Origin: Ruania halotolerans
GTDB lineage: Bacteria > Actinomycetota > Actinomycetes > Actinomycetales > Beutenbergiaceae
Reading direction: 5' to 3'
Assembly: GCF_021049285.1 (NCBI RefSeq)
Contig: NZ_CP088017.1
Location: 3,483,380 to 3,547,379, forward strand
Length of the DNA stretch: 64,000 nt
The notes below the pieces were generated by a model. It was not told the origin of the DNA. It saw only the letters and a list, made by a program, of their open reading frames with translations, and did no database searches. Numbering within the stretch: the stretch's first letter is position 1; each line of letters opens with the position of its first letter. A program made the position numbers and the translations under genes. Below, piece by piece: positions 52,970-61,229 of the stretch.

Positions 52970-54232
52970 CTAACGATCCGCGCCGCTCGGCACAGGCACG
53001 GGTGCGGCGAGGCGTTGGAACGCATCCGCCACCCGATTACGACGGCGCAGCAAACCCTGGTCCGATTCGACCAGGTCCCATAGGCCCATGGTGAGCAACG
53101 AGGTCTCCCGCGGGGTATCGGCGTGCCGGTAGGTCCACTCGTACATGTCGAACAGCGGCCACCACGTGTAGCCCACGACCGGGACGCCGTCGGCACGGAG
53201 CCGGTGCACCAGGGCCACGGAGTCCTCCAGCCAGGCCACCCGTTCGGCCACCGACGCCGTCACACACGTCTCAGTCACAGCCACCGGGGCGCCGTAACGC
53301 GCGGCATGGGCGAGGATGACCTCCTCAAGGCCCAGGACGCCGTCATCCCTGGTGGGCGCCGGGTCCACGAAGCCACCGCGGGGCCACGGCCCGTCCTGCA
53401 CCATCGTGGTGGAGTGCTTCGGGTAATAGTTGACGCCCATCACGTCAGGCAACACCGGGGCCGATGCGAGCCGGTCCAGTAGGTCCTCTGCCATGCCATG
53501 CCGGAGCAGGTGCTCCACCAACGGGTGCCCCTCGGTCACCCGTCCGGTGACAAGATCCTCGACGACGTAGACCTGGTCCTGGAGCAGACGCACCTTCGCC
53601 GCGTGCTCTCCGTCCACATCGCCCACGAGGCGCGTCGTGGCGTCCACGTGCACGAACGTCGCCCGATCGCCGAGTACCTCGGCGATGCCGTGCTGGCTGC
53701 GCGCGAAGCCGTCCGCGAGCGCCGCGATCATCCGGGTGAGGCCCTCTTCGCCGGTGAGGTAGGGCGGCCAGTAGCCGAGTTCACCGCAGAACCGGGCGTG
53801 GATCATCGGCTCGTTCACCGGTGTGTAGTCGGTGACCGTGGTGGCATACCGTTCGGCGACTGCCACGGCGTACTCGGCCACGCGCTGCGGATAGTCGGGG
53901 TGGGCGAACTCGCCCTCCAGCCACTCCGGAGTGCCGTAGTGCAAGAGATCGACAATCGGCCGCAGACCCAGCTCGGCGAACCGGGCCATCGCACCGTCCA
54001 ACCAGGTCCAGTCCCACTGACCGGGGGCCGGGTTGATCCGGTACCAGGGGACGCCCCAGCGCATGAACTCGGCCCCGACCTCGGTGGCGAGCCCGAGATC
54101 ACCGTGCCAGTTCGCGTAGTGCTCGGTGAGCGCGTACTCATCCAATGCTCGCTCACCCTCGCGGGTCTGCGGCACGAAGGTGTCCTCGACGCCGACACCG
54201 AAGTGCAGTCGGCCGTCCTGGTACCAGGTCAT
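52970..54232 (-). CDS. Glycoside hydrolase family 1-like (beta-glycosidase)
   Basis: 420 residues, no signal peptide: it acts in the cytoplasm. TIM-barrel motifs are MRWGVPWYRINPAPGQWDWT and LRPIVDLLHYGTPEWL. The acid/base Glu is in YTPVNEPMIH (about 140). The nucleophile Glu is probably in VAVTETCVTAS, where the usual TENG reads TETC. The late motif VVGYTWWPLFDMYEW is GH1-like. It follows the sugar ABC importer genes by about 74 bases on the same strand and most likely hydrolyses the imported oligosaccharide. The altered nucleophile motif makes the substrate hard to predict. Confidence 0.82.
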   Translation of the reverse strand: MTWYQDGRLHFGVGVEDTFVPQTREGERALDEYALTEHYANWHGDLGLATEVGAEFMRWGVPWYRINPAPGQWDWTWLDGAMARFAELGLRPIVDLLHYGTPEWLEGEFAHPDYPQRVAEYAVAVAERYATTVTDYTPVNEPMIHARFCGELGYWPPYLTGEEGLTRMIAALADGFARSQHGIAEVLGDRATFVHVDATTRLVGDVDGEHAAKVRLLQDQVYVVEDLVTGRVTEGHPLVEHLLRHGMAEDLLDRLASAPVLPDVMGVNYYPKHSTTMVQDGPWPRGGFVDPAPTRDDGVLGLEEVILAHAARYGAPVAVTETCVTASVAERVAWLEDSVALVHRLRADGVPVVGYTWWPLFDMYEWTYRHADTPRETSLLTMGLWDLVESDQGLLRRRNRVADAFQRLAAPVPVPSGADR

Positions 54233-54305
54233 CAGGGTTTCCTCACGTGATCGAAGCTGTACGGGTGGTCGAGGCTGGAGTGGGGGCGGACGGAGCTGGT
54301 CGGGC

Positions 54306-55190
54306 TCATCCCTTCATGCCGGTCATGGCGACACCCTCGATGAAGCGGCGCTGCACGAGGAGGTAGAGCACCACCAGCGGCAGGATCGCCACCAGGGAGC
54401 CGGCCATCATCACCCCGTAGGGGGCCACGCCGGTGGCGGAGCCGGTCAGCAGCGCCAGGCCGGCGGTGAGCGGGCGGACACTGGAGTCGCTGGTCATGAT
54501 CAGCGGCCAGAGCAGGTCGTTCCAGTTGTTCACGAAGTGGAACAGCGCCATGGTCAGCAGGGCAGGGACGGCGTTCGGCAGGATGACTGACCAGAACACC
54601 CGCAGTTCACTCGCGCCGTCAATCCTGGCGGCCGAGTCCAGATCCCGCGGGAGGGTGATGAAGAACTGCCGCAACAGGAAGATCCCCGCGACGTCGGCGG
54701 CCCGCGGGATCACCAGACCCGCGTAGGTGTTCACCCACCCGATCTCGGAGATCAGCTCGTACAGCGGGACCAGCAGCGCCTGGAAGGGCACCATCATGAT
54801 GGCGATCAGCACGGTGAAGATCGCGATCCGCCCCCGGAACTGGATCCGGGCCAGGGCATAGGCCGCCAGGGAGTTGAACACCAGCGACAGCCCGGTCACG
54901 GCCGCAGCGAACACGAACGAGTTCCAGGACTGCCCGAAGACCGGGATCCTGGCCATGAGCCCGTCGAAGTTCTCCAGGGTGAGCCGGGAGGGGATGAAGT
55001 TCGGCGGCCAGGAGAGCACCTCCGATTCCGGCGAGAATGCCGCGAGCACCACCACGAGCACGGGGAACGAGGTGAGCGCGGCGAAGACCAGCAGTCCGGC
55101 GACCACCCCGGACTGGGTGACCAGGCGGGCGGAGCGGGCGCTTCCGGAGCGCGGCGTACGCGCCGGGGTGAGGGACGTCGTCGTGGTCAT
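54306..55190 (-). CDS. Carbohydrate ABC importer permease (MalG type)
   Basis: About 294 residues with six membrane segments. EAA loop DLDSAARIDGASELRVFWSV; terminal QRRFIEGVAMTGMKG. ATG 55190 has GGAG 8 bases upstream; a GTG at 55199 overlapping the previous stop is possible. It pairs with the permease directly upstream. The frame continues far upstream as an antisense artefact. Confidence 0.93.
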   Translation of the reverse strand: MTTTTSLTPARTPRSGSARSARLVTQSGVVAGLLVFAALTSFPVLVVVLAAFSPESEVLSWPPNFIPSRLTLENFDGLMARIPVFGQSWNSFVFAAAVTGLSLVFNSLAAYALARIQFRGRIAIFTVLIAIMMVPFQALLVPLYELISEIGWVNTYAGLVIPRAADVAGIFLLRQFFITLPRDLDSAARIDGASELRVFWSVILPNAVPALLTMALFHFVNNWNDLLWPLIMTSDSSVRPLTAGLALLTGSATGVAPYGVMMAGSLVAILPLVVLYLLVQRRFIEGVAMTGMKG

Positions 55191-55195
55191 GGCAC

Positions 55196-56161
55196 TCACT
55201 CCAGGTCCTTCTCGCGCTTGGTCCCGATCCGGAGCTGGATCAGGCCGAGCGCGAGCGTGATCGCGAGCAGTACGTAGGACAACGCGGAGGCGAAGCCCAT
55301 CCGGAAGTCGCGGAAGCCGTCGGTGTAGATGCGGTAGACGATCGTCTCCGTGGCCCGGTCCGGTCCGCCCTGGGTCATGATGTAGATCTGGTCGAACGCC
55401 TGGAACGCGCCGATGATCGCGAAGACGATCACGAACGTCATCGTGGCGCGCAGCCCAGGCACCGTGACGGCGCGGAACTGCCGCCACGCGCCGGCACCGT
55501 CGAGGGTCGCTGCCTCGTAGAGATAGCGCGGGATCCCCTGCAACCCGGCAAGGAAGATCACCATGAAATAGCCGAAGTTCTTCCAGATCGCCACCGCCGT
55601 GACGGCGGGCAGCGCCCAGGTGGTGGAGGCGAAGACGTCCCCCATCGTGATGCCGAGGCCGCTGAGCCAATAGGGGATCAGCCCGAGATTCGGGTCCAGG
55701 AGGAACGCCCAGGCGAGGGAGGCCACCGCCATCGAGATCACGAACGGGAGGAAGATCACGGTGCGGAAGAACCCGCGCCACGGCACATCCTTGCGGTTCA
55801 GCAAGAGGGCCGCAGCCAGGCCCACCGCGATCACCAGGGGCCCGTACATGAGGGCGTACAGCATCGTGTTCGAGATGGCCCGCAGGGTGGCGGGATCGGT
55901 GAAGACGGTGACGTAGTTCTCCAGCCCGATCCAGGACTCCTCGCCGAACCCGGAGGCATCGGTGAAGGACAGTCGCAAGGCGGAGAACGCCGGAACGAAG
56001 ACAAAGGCGATGATCACGGCCAGCGCGGGGGCGAGGAACGCCGTCGCGCGGAGGGTCCGGCCGCGTTCCCGGGCGGCGATCTGGCGCGAGTTGTCCGGGT
56101 GTGCCTCGCCGCCGAGGCGTCGCGGCGCCCGGTAGCGGGGCGGTGCTGCAGAGGTGGTCAT
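55196..56161 (-). CDS. Carbohydrate ABC importer permease (MalF type)
   Basis: 321 residues; a polar N-terminus of about 40 residues and six membrane segments (TAFLAPALAVIIAFVFVPAF first). EAA loop YLYEAATLDGAGAWRQFRAV. ATG 56161 has GGGAGAG upstream. It follows the binding-protein gene by 73 bases. CUT1 type; no ATPase is encoded in this operon, so a shared one is expected. Confidence 0.93.
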   Translation of the reverse strand: MTTSAAPPRYRAPRRLGGEAHPDNSRQIAARERGRTLRATAFLAPALAVIIAFVFVPAFSALRLSFTDASGFGEESWIGLENYVTVFTDPATLRAISNTMLYALMYGPLVIAVGLAAALLLNRKDVPWRGFFRTVIFLPFVISMAVASLAWAFLLDPNLGLIPYWLSGLGITMGDVFASTTWALPAVTAVAIWKNFGYFMVIFLAGLQGIPRYLYEAATLDGAGAWRQFRAVTVPGLRATMTFVIVFAIIGAFQAFDQIYIMTQGGPDRATETIVYRIYTDGFRDFRMGFASALSYVLLAITLALGLIQLRIGTKREKDLE

Positions 56162-56234
56162 GGACTCTCCCAGGTGGGCCCCGGAGGCCGGGCCGACGGC
56201 GAAGGCCGGCCCGGCGCCCGGGGAGGCACGGTCC

Positions 56235-57539
56235 TCACTCGAACCGCGAGAGGATCTCGGTGATGGATTCGGCGGTCTCGGTGGTGGTGGCGGCGAGGTC
56301 GCCACCCTGGGTGACGGTGGTGTTCAGCGTGGAGAGCTCGGCGTTGACGTCGGTGAGCCCGCCCGGGATGCCGTACATCCGGATGTAGGAGTTCTCGGTG
56401 TGGGCGATCATGGTGCCGACGAACGGGGTGTCGGCGAGTTCCTCGGCCGTGATGTCGGTGCGGTTGGGCGGGTAGTAGGACTGCTGCGCCCAGAGCACCT
56501 GCGAATCGCGGTTGTTGTAGTGCCGCAGGAATGCCTGGGCACCAGCCGTGGCGTCCTCATCGGCCTGGGAGGTGAGCCACCAGTAGTTGGCGGCCGCCTG
56601 GGTCACCACACCCTCGGGACCGGCCGGCATCTCGAAGACGTCGATCTCCAGGCCCACGCTCTCGGCTCCGGTGATGATCCACGGGCCGATGACGGTCATC
56701 GCGGCCTTGCCGGCCTTGAACAGGTCGACGGCCTCGGGCAGGGTCACGTTGGTTGGGCCCCAGTTGCCCTCGTAGGCGTCCTGCCACCACTGCAAGGTCT
56801 CCACGTTCTGGTCGGTGTCGAGGGTGACCTCGCCGTCGGTATACACGGCACCCCCGCCTGCCTCAACGAAGGTCGGGAGGAAGGTCCCGTCGGCGTCAGG
56901 AAGCGCGAGACCGTAGATCTCTGGCTCGCCGTCACCGTTCTCGTCCACGGTGAGCTCCTCGGCGAGCGCGACCCACTCCTCCCACGTCGTGGGGATGTCG
57001 TCCTCCGTGATGCCCGCCTCGGCGAACATCTCGGTGTTGTACCAGACGGAGAAGGGCCCATAGGCCATCGGGACGCCGTAGTGGGTGCCGTCGAAGGCGG
57101 CGTAGTCGACCACGTGCGGGTAGTACGTGTCGGTGTCGTTCTCCGGGTCGGCGTAGAAGTCGTCCATCGGGACGAAGACGCCCTGGTTGACGTACCCCTC
57201 ACCGGCATCGGCGGGCTGGACCACGAGATCCGGCCCGTTGCCGGCCGAGACGGCCGGAAGCAGTTTGTCAGTGATGACGTTCCAGGGGTTGACCTCCACC
57301 TGGACCTCGTAGGCGTCCTGGGACGCGTTGAACTCCTCGGCGAGCTGGTTGACCACGTCACCGTCGGCCTCGGTGAAGCCATGCCAGACGCTGACGGTGG
57401 TGGTGCCACCGTCGCCGGCGGAGTCATCGTCGCCAGTGTCGGTACCGCCGCCGCAGGCGGCGAGGGTCAATGCGGTGGCGGCACCAGCGGCGATGAGCAC
57501 GCCGCGGCGCCGGAGTGGGGTGCGGGGGATAGTGGACAT
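56235..57539 (-). CDS. Sugar ABC importer substrate-binding lipoprotein
   Basis: 434 residues. It has an Arg-rich signal (TPLRRRGVLIAAGAATALTL) with lipobox ending AACGG, an acidic linker, then the family 1 fold: TVSVWHGFTEADGDVVNQLA and NGPDLVVQPADAG. It is first in the operon with two permeases and the GH1 enzyme. A 20-bp palindrome lies 27 bases upstream and a second one 164 bases upstream. Neighbouring araBDA and LacI genes suggest an arabinose-containing oligosaccharide or beta-glucoside. Confidence 0.93.
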   Translation of the reverse strand: MSTIPRTPLRRRGVLIAAGAATALTLAACGGGTDTGDDDSAGDGGTTTVSVWHGFTEADGDVVNQLAEEFNASQDAYEVQVEVNPWNVITDKLLPAVSAGNGPDLVVQPADAGEGYVNQGVFVPMDDFYADPENDTDTYYPHVVDYAAFDGTHYGVPMAYGPFSVWYNTEMFAEAGITEDDIPTTWEEWVALAEELTVDENGDGEPEIYGLALPDADGTFLPTFVEAGGGAVYTDGEVTLDTDQNVETLQWWQDAYEGNWGPTNVTLPEAVDLFKAGKAAMTVIGPWIITGAESVGLEIDVFEMPAGPEGVVTQAAANYWWLTSQADEDATAGAQAFLRHYNNRDSQVLWAQQSYYPPNRTDITAEELADTPFVGTMIAHTENSYIRMYGIPGGLTDVNAELSTLNTTVTQGGDLAATTTETAESITEILSRFE

Positions 57540-57565
57540 CGTGTTCTCCTCGGGTGGGAACTGCG

Positions 57566-57585
57566 GTAGTACATCGGTGTATTAC
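57566..57585. promoter_or_regulatory. Palindromic operator copy 1, before the sugar importer
   Basis: GTAGTACATCGGTGTATTAC has 8-base arms with one mismatch around a 4-base centre. It lies 27 bases before the binding-protein start, in the 298-bp region between that gene and the LacI gene. Confidence 0.65.
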
Positions 57586-57702
57586 GGCATCAGCGAGCAC
57601 GGGTGGGGCGTGCAGATCAATACGCGGCGCCGACCGGGCACCTGCCATCGAGGACGTCCGCATCCAGCCGCATCATCGCGATCGCCGCCCTCCGTCGGGT
57701 TC

Positions 57703-57722
57703 GTAGTACACCGTTGTACTAC
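57703..57722. promoter_or_regulatory. Palindromic operator copy 2, before the sugar importer
   Basis: GTAGTACACCGTTGTACTAC has perfect 8-base arms, extended by one C/G pair, around CCGT. Its start is 137 bases upstream of copy 1 (about 13 helical turns), which would allow DNA looping by one tetrameric or dimeric regulator. Confidence 0.7.
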
Positions 57723-57837
57723 GGAAGAATACGCGGCTCTCGCGCCGTGGTCAATCACTTCAGATCACGGTTCGGTCACCGATCCTCGCGATCGACTGCG
57801 CTGACGTGTCGCGACTGTCGGCGTGCAGGCGGCGACG

Positions 57838-58899
57838 TCAGCGGGTGGAGTCGCGCAGCATCAGGCGCGGTGGCACCTCGATGGCGTCCCAGGCGGTGGG
57901 CCCGGCCTCCCCGGCACCCGGGTGAGGCGCCTGACCAGGGCGAGGGTCGCCGTCGGTGGCCGCCCGCAGACGGCGGACCAGGATGCCCACCGCCAGCTCG
58001 GCCAGCTGCGACCGGTCCACCGCCACGGTACTCAGTGCGGGCACGCTGTACTGGGCGTCCTCGATGTCATCGAAACCCATCACCTGCACGTCCTCGGGCA
58101 CGCGTCGCCCGCTGCGCAGCAGCTCCGTGAGCGCTCCCAAGGCGAGCGTGTCGTTGAAGCCGAAGACGGCATCGAATGCGACCCCCTCAGCGGCGAGATC
58201 CCGGATCACTGCGGCCCCGGCCGCCTTGCTCCAGCCAACAGTGGGCCGCATGAGCGCCTCGTCCACGGTGATCCCATGACGGGCCAGTGTGTCCAGGTAG
58301 CCCCGCGTCCGCTCCCCCTCGGACCCGACGGCCTCGCCACGGCCGGCGCCGAGCGCGACGATGCGGTGCGCACCGCGCGAGATGAGGTGCTCCATCACCA
58401 GTTCCGCGCCGCGAGCGTTGGCAAGAAAGACCTGGTCCACGTCGTCGCTGATCTTGTGGTCGCCGAGCACCACCACCGGGAAGTCCGGTGGGGCCGACTG
58501 TGAGAGCACGTCTCCGTGCCCCACTGGCGCCACGATCGCGCCGTCGACCAGGTGGGTATGTGAACCGACCAGGCTCTCGACTGCCACGTGTTCAGCCGGC
58601 TCCACCTGCTCCACGATCACTTTCAACCCCACCTCGGCAGCCTTGCGGATCACCTCGTCGGCGAGCTCGGCGAAGTAGGGCAGGCGCAGCTCCGGGAGCG
58701 CGAGGCCGATCAGGCCGGTGCGATTGGTCCGCAGTTTGCGGGCGGTCACGTTGAGGCGGTAGCCGAGTTCGGCCATCGCGTCCTCAACCTGTGCGCGCGT
58801 CTGCGGACGGATGTAGGGGTAGGTGTTGTTGACGACGTTCGAGACCGTCTTCACCGAGACCCCGGCAAGTTTCGCGACATCGCGCATCGTGGCGGGCAT
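57838..58899 (-). CDS. LacI family regulator of the sugar importer locus
   Basis: 353 residues. HTH TMRDVAKLAGVSVKTVSNVV at the N-terminus, hinge ARKLRTNRTGLIGLALPELR, sensor motifs VVVLGDHKISDDVDQVFLAN and VQVMGFDDIEDAQYSVPALS. A Pro/Gly-rich insert precedes the final strand (PPRLMLRDSTR). It lies between araA and the importer operon, both on the same strand. The two palindromes GTAGTACA...TGTACTAC directly after it are its likely targets. ATG is set by the HTH position. Confidence 0.92.
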   Translation of the reverse strand: MPATMRDVAKLAGVSVKTVSNVVNNTYPYIRPQTRAQVEDAMAELGYRLNVTARKLRTNRTGLIGLALPELRLPYFAELADEVIRKAAEVGLKVIVEQVEPAEHVAVESLVGSHTHLVDGAIVAPVGHGDVLSQSAPPDFPVVVLGDHKISDDVDQVFLANARGAELVMEHLISRGAHRIVALGAGRGEAVGSEGERTRGYLDTLARHGITVDEALMRPTVGWSKAAGAAVIRDLAAEGVAFDAVFGFNDTLALGALTELLRSGRRVPEDVQVMGFDDIEDAQYSVPALSTVAVDRSQLAELAVGILVRRLRAATDGDPRPGQAPHPGAGEAGPTAWDAIEVPPRLMLRDSTR

Positions 58900-58905
58900 G
58901 CTGCT

Positions 58906-58951
58906 CCCTTCGCGCCTGGGCTCGATCCTAGATCCTCCCAGGCGCGAAGGG
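58906..58951 (-). terminator. Long perfect hairpin between araA and the LacI gene
   Basis: Two perfectly complementary 15-base arms (58906-58920 and 58937-58951, CCCTTCGCGCCTGGG) enclose a 16-base loop. It lies 34 bases after the araA stop and 6 bases before the LacI start. It can end araBDA transcription, or block the LacI ribosome site (GAAGGGAG) in a read-through transcript. Confidence 0.75.
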
Positions 58952-58984
58952 GTGCCACCGCCGGTAGCAGACTCGCACCGGGGC

Positions 58985-60493
58985 TTAGACTCCGGCTGTC
59001 ATCCGGTAGTACACCTGATTCCAACGCAGCTGCTTGGTGAAGTCACGCACGGTGGTCGCGGCATCGATCACGGCAAGTTCGGTGCGGGCGATCTCGGCGA
59101 AATCCTCGAACACCTCGATACCGAGCGCCGTGGTCAGCACCGTGTGGTGCGCTCCGCCGGCGGTCAGCCAGGCACGTGCGGACGTCTTGAAGTCCGGCCG
59201 CGGCACCCACACCGCGCGGGCCACCGGCAGGTTCGGCAGCTCGGCATCCGGGCCCACGATGTCCACCTCGTTCGCCACCAGCCGGAACCTCTCACGCATA
59301 TCGGACAGCGCGACCACGAGCCCATCACCGGTGTCGGTGTCGAAGACCAGGCGCACCGGGTCCTCGCGGTCGCCGATACCGAGCGGGTGAATCTCCAACC
59401 GGGGCGTGCTCGTGGTCAGGCTCGGGCAGATCTCCAGCATGTGCGAGCCGAGGATCTTCTCCTTGCCGGGGGTGAGTTCGTAGGTGTAGTCCTCCATCAA
59501 GGAGGCACCACCGGGCAGGCCGTAGCCCATCACCTTCGCCAGGCGCACCAGGATCGCGGTCTTCCAGTCGCCCTCGGCGCCGAAGCCATACCCGTCGGCC
59601 ATCAACCGCTGCACGGCCAGGCCGGGCAATTGCCGCAGCCCACCGAGGTCCTCGAAGTTGGTGGTGAACGCCGAGAACCCACCGGCCTCGAGGAATGCAC
59701 GCATCCCCGCCTCCTGGCGGGCGCCGTAGCGCAGCGACTCGTGCTGCTCGCCGCCAGGCTGCAGTGCGGGAACCACGTCATAGGCGTCGAGATACTCGGC
59801 CACGAGAGCATCGATCGTGGCCTCGTCCACCGCGTCCACGGCCGCCACCAGATCGTTCACGCCCCAGGTGTTCACCGAGACGCCGAACCGCAGCTCCGCC
59901 TCGGTCTTGTCGCCCTCGGTCACAGCCACGTTGCGCATATTGTCGCCGAACCGAGCCAACTTCATCCCGCTCAGGCTGGCCCACCCGACGGCGGCCCTCG
60001 CCCAGGTGCCGACCTCACCTTGGACGACCGGATCACTGGCGTGCCCCACCACGATCTTGCGCGCCACGCCGAGCCGGGATGCGATGTAGCCGAACTCGCG
60101 GTCGCCGTGGGCGGCCTGGTTCAGGTTCATGAAGTCCATGTCGATATCGGCCCAGGGCAGCTCCATACCGGCCTGCGTGTGCAGGTGCAGCATCGGGGTG
60201 CGCAGGGCGTCCAGGCCGGTGATCCACATCTTCGCCGGGGAGAACGTGTGCATCCAGGTGATCACGCCGACGCAGGCATCGTCGGCGTTCGCCTCGAGCG
60301 CTGCCCGCCGGATGGCCGCCGTGTCCTTGAGTACCGGCTTCCACACGATGCGCACCGGCACATCGGAGGACTCCTGGAGGTGGCGGGCCACCGCCTGGGA
60401 CTGCTCGGCGACCTGCTGGAGGGTCTCGTCACCGTAGAGGTCCTGGCTTCCGGTGAGGAACCAGATCTCGCGGCCATCGAAGGGGTTGTCCAT
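58985..60493 (-). CDS. araA: L-arabinose isomerase
   Basis: 502 residues, normal AraA length. It converts L-arabinose to L-ribulose with Mn. Signature [14 protein letters not shown] at the N-terminus; metal-site residues are in LMEDYTYEL (Glu), [11 protein letters not shown] (His) and the late AGGAHHTVL (His). Also [16 protein letters not shown] and [14 protein letters not shown] 60493 has AAGGA 8 bases upstream; it starts 4 bases after the araD stop. Last gene of araB-araD-araA. Confidence 0.97.
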   Translation of the reverse strand: MDNPFDGREIWFLTGSQDLYGDETLQQVAEQSQAVARHLQESSDVPVRIVWKPVLKDTAAIRRAALEANADDACVGVITWMHTFSPAKMWITGLDALRTPMLHLHTQAGMELPWADIDMDFMNLNQAAHGDREFGYIASRLGVARKIVVGHASDPVVQGEVGTWARAAVGWASLSGMKLARFGDNMRNVAVTEGDKTEAELRFGVSVNTWGVNDLVAAVDAVDEATIDALVAEYLDAYDVVPALQPGGEQHESLRYGARQEAGMRAFLEAGGFSAFTTNFEDLGGLRQLPGLAVQRLMADGYGFGAEGDWKTAILVRLAKVMGYGLPGGASLMEDYTYELTPGKEKILGSHMLEICPSLTTSTPRLEIHPLGIGDREDPVRLVFDTDTGDGLVVALSDMRERFRLVANEVDIVGPDAELPNLPVARAVWVPRPDFKTSARAWLTAGGAHHTVLTTALGIEVFEDFAEIARTELAVIDAATTVRDFTKQLRWNQVYYRMTAGV

Positions 60494-60497
60494 GTCG

Positions 60498-61229
60498 TCA
60501 GTCCTTACCGTCCTCGGCACGCTGGCCGTAGACGTTCTGGTAGCGGTCGAAGAGGGCGTCGATGTGCTCGGTCGAGATCGGGACGACGTCCCCGAGTTGC
60601 TTGGCGATGTGCACGGTGCGGGCCACGTCCTCGCACATCACTGCGGCCTTCACCGCCTCCGTGGCGTCGGAGCCGATGGTGAACGGGCCGTGATTGGCCA
60701 TCAGCACGGCGCGGGAGCGGCTGGAGCGCAACGTCTCCACAATGCCCTGACCGATGGAGTCGTCGCCGATCAGGGCGAACGGGCCGATCGGGATCTCCCC
60801 GCCGAACTCGTCGCCCATCATCGTGATGACACAGGGCACCGGTTCGTGCCGGGCCGCCCAGGCGGTGGCGTAGGTGGAGTGGGTGTGCACCACACCACCG
60901 ACCTCGCTCATGTGCCGGTACACGTAGGCGTGCGCGGCCGTGTCGGAGGAGGGGGTGAGGCGGTCCGGGGTGCCGTCGACGATCTTGGTGCCGTCGAGGG
61001 TGCACACCACCATCGACTCCGGGGTGAGCTCGTCGTAGGAGACACCTGAGGGCTTGATCACGAACAACTCGGCCTCATCGCTGCGCACTCGCTCCGAGAC
61101 GTTCCCGGCGGTCCAGATCACCAGCTCGTACCGGACCAACTCGGCGTGCAGCCGGGCGACCCGCTCCCGGGTCGCGGCCACCTCGGCCTGCACGGCCGCG
61201 GACATCTCGCTCAACACGGGGCGGGTCAT
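60498..61229 (-). CDS. araD: L-ribulose-5-phosphate 4-epimerase
   Basis: 243 residues, class II aldolase fold. It converts L-ribulose-5-P to D-xylulose-5-P. Motifs: [27 protein letters not shown], zinc ligands in [16 protein letters not shown], and [11 protein letters not shown]. The ATG overlaps the araB stop (ATGA), so translation is coupled. The order araB-araD-araA is common in actinobacteria. Confidence 0.96.
   Translation of the reverse strand: MTRPVLSEMSAAVQAEVAATRERVARLHAELVRYELVIWTAGNVSERVRSDEAELFVIKPSGVSYDELTPESMVVCTLDGTKIVDGTPDRLTPSSDTAAHAYVYRHMSEVGGVVHTHSTYATAWAARHEPVPCVITMMGDEFGGEIPIGPFALIGDDSIGQGIVETLRSSRSRAVLMANHGPFTIGSDATEAVKAAVMCEDVARTVHIAKQLGDVVPISTEHIDALFDRYQNVYGQRAEDGKD

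Noticed and set aside
54306-55781. Permease read as a 491-codon fusion
   Set aside because: The extra N-terminal part overlaps the upstream permease gene in another frame and has no membrane-protein character.
56154-57569. Open frame (471 codons) on the + strand
   Set aside because: It is antisense to the sugar-binding lipoprotein, which has a signal peptide and family motifs.
58823-60682. Long open frame (619 codons) on the + strand
   Set aside because: It is antisense to araA and the start of the LacI gene; no motif, no ribosome site.
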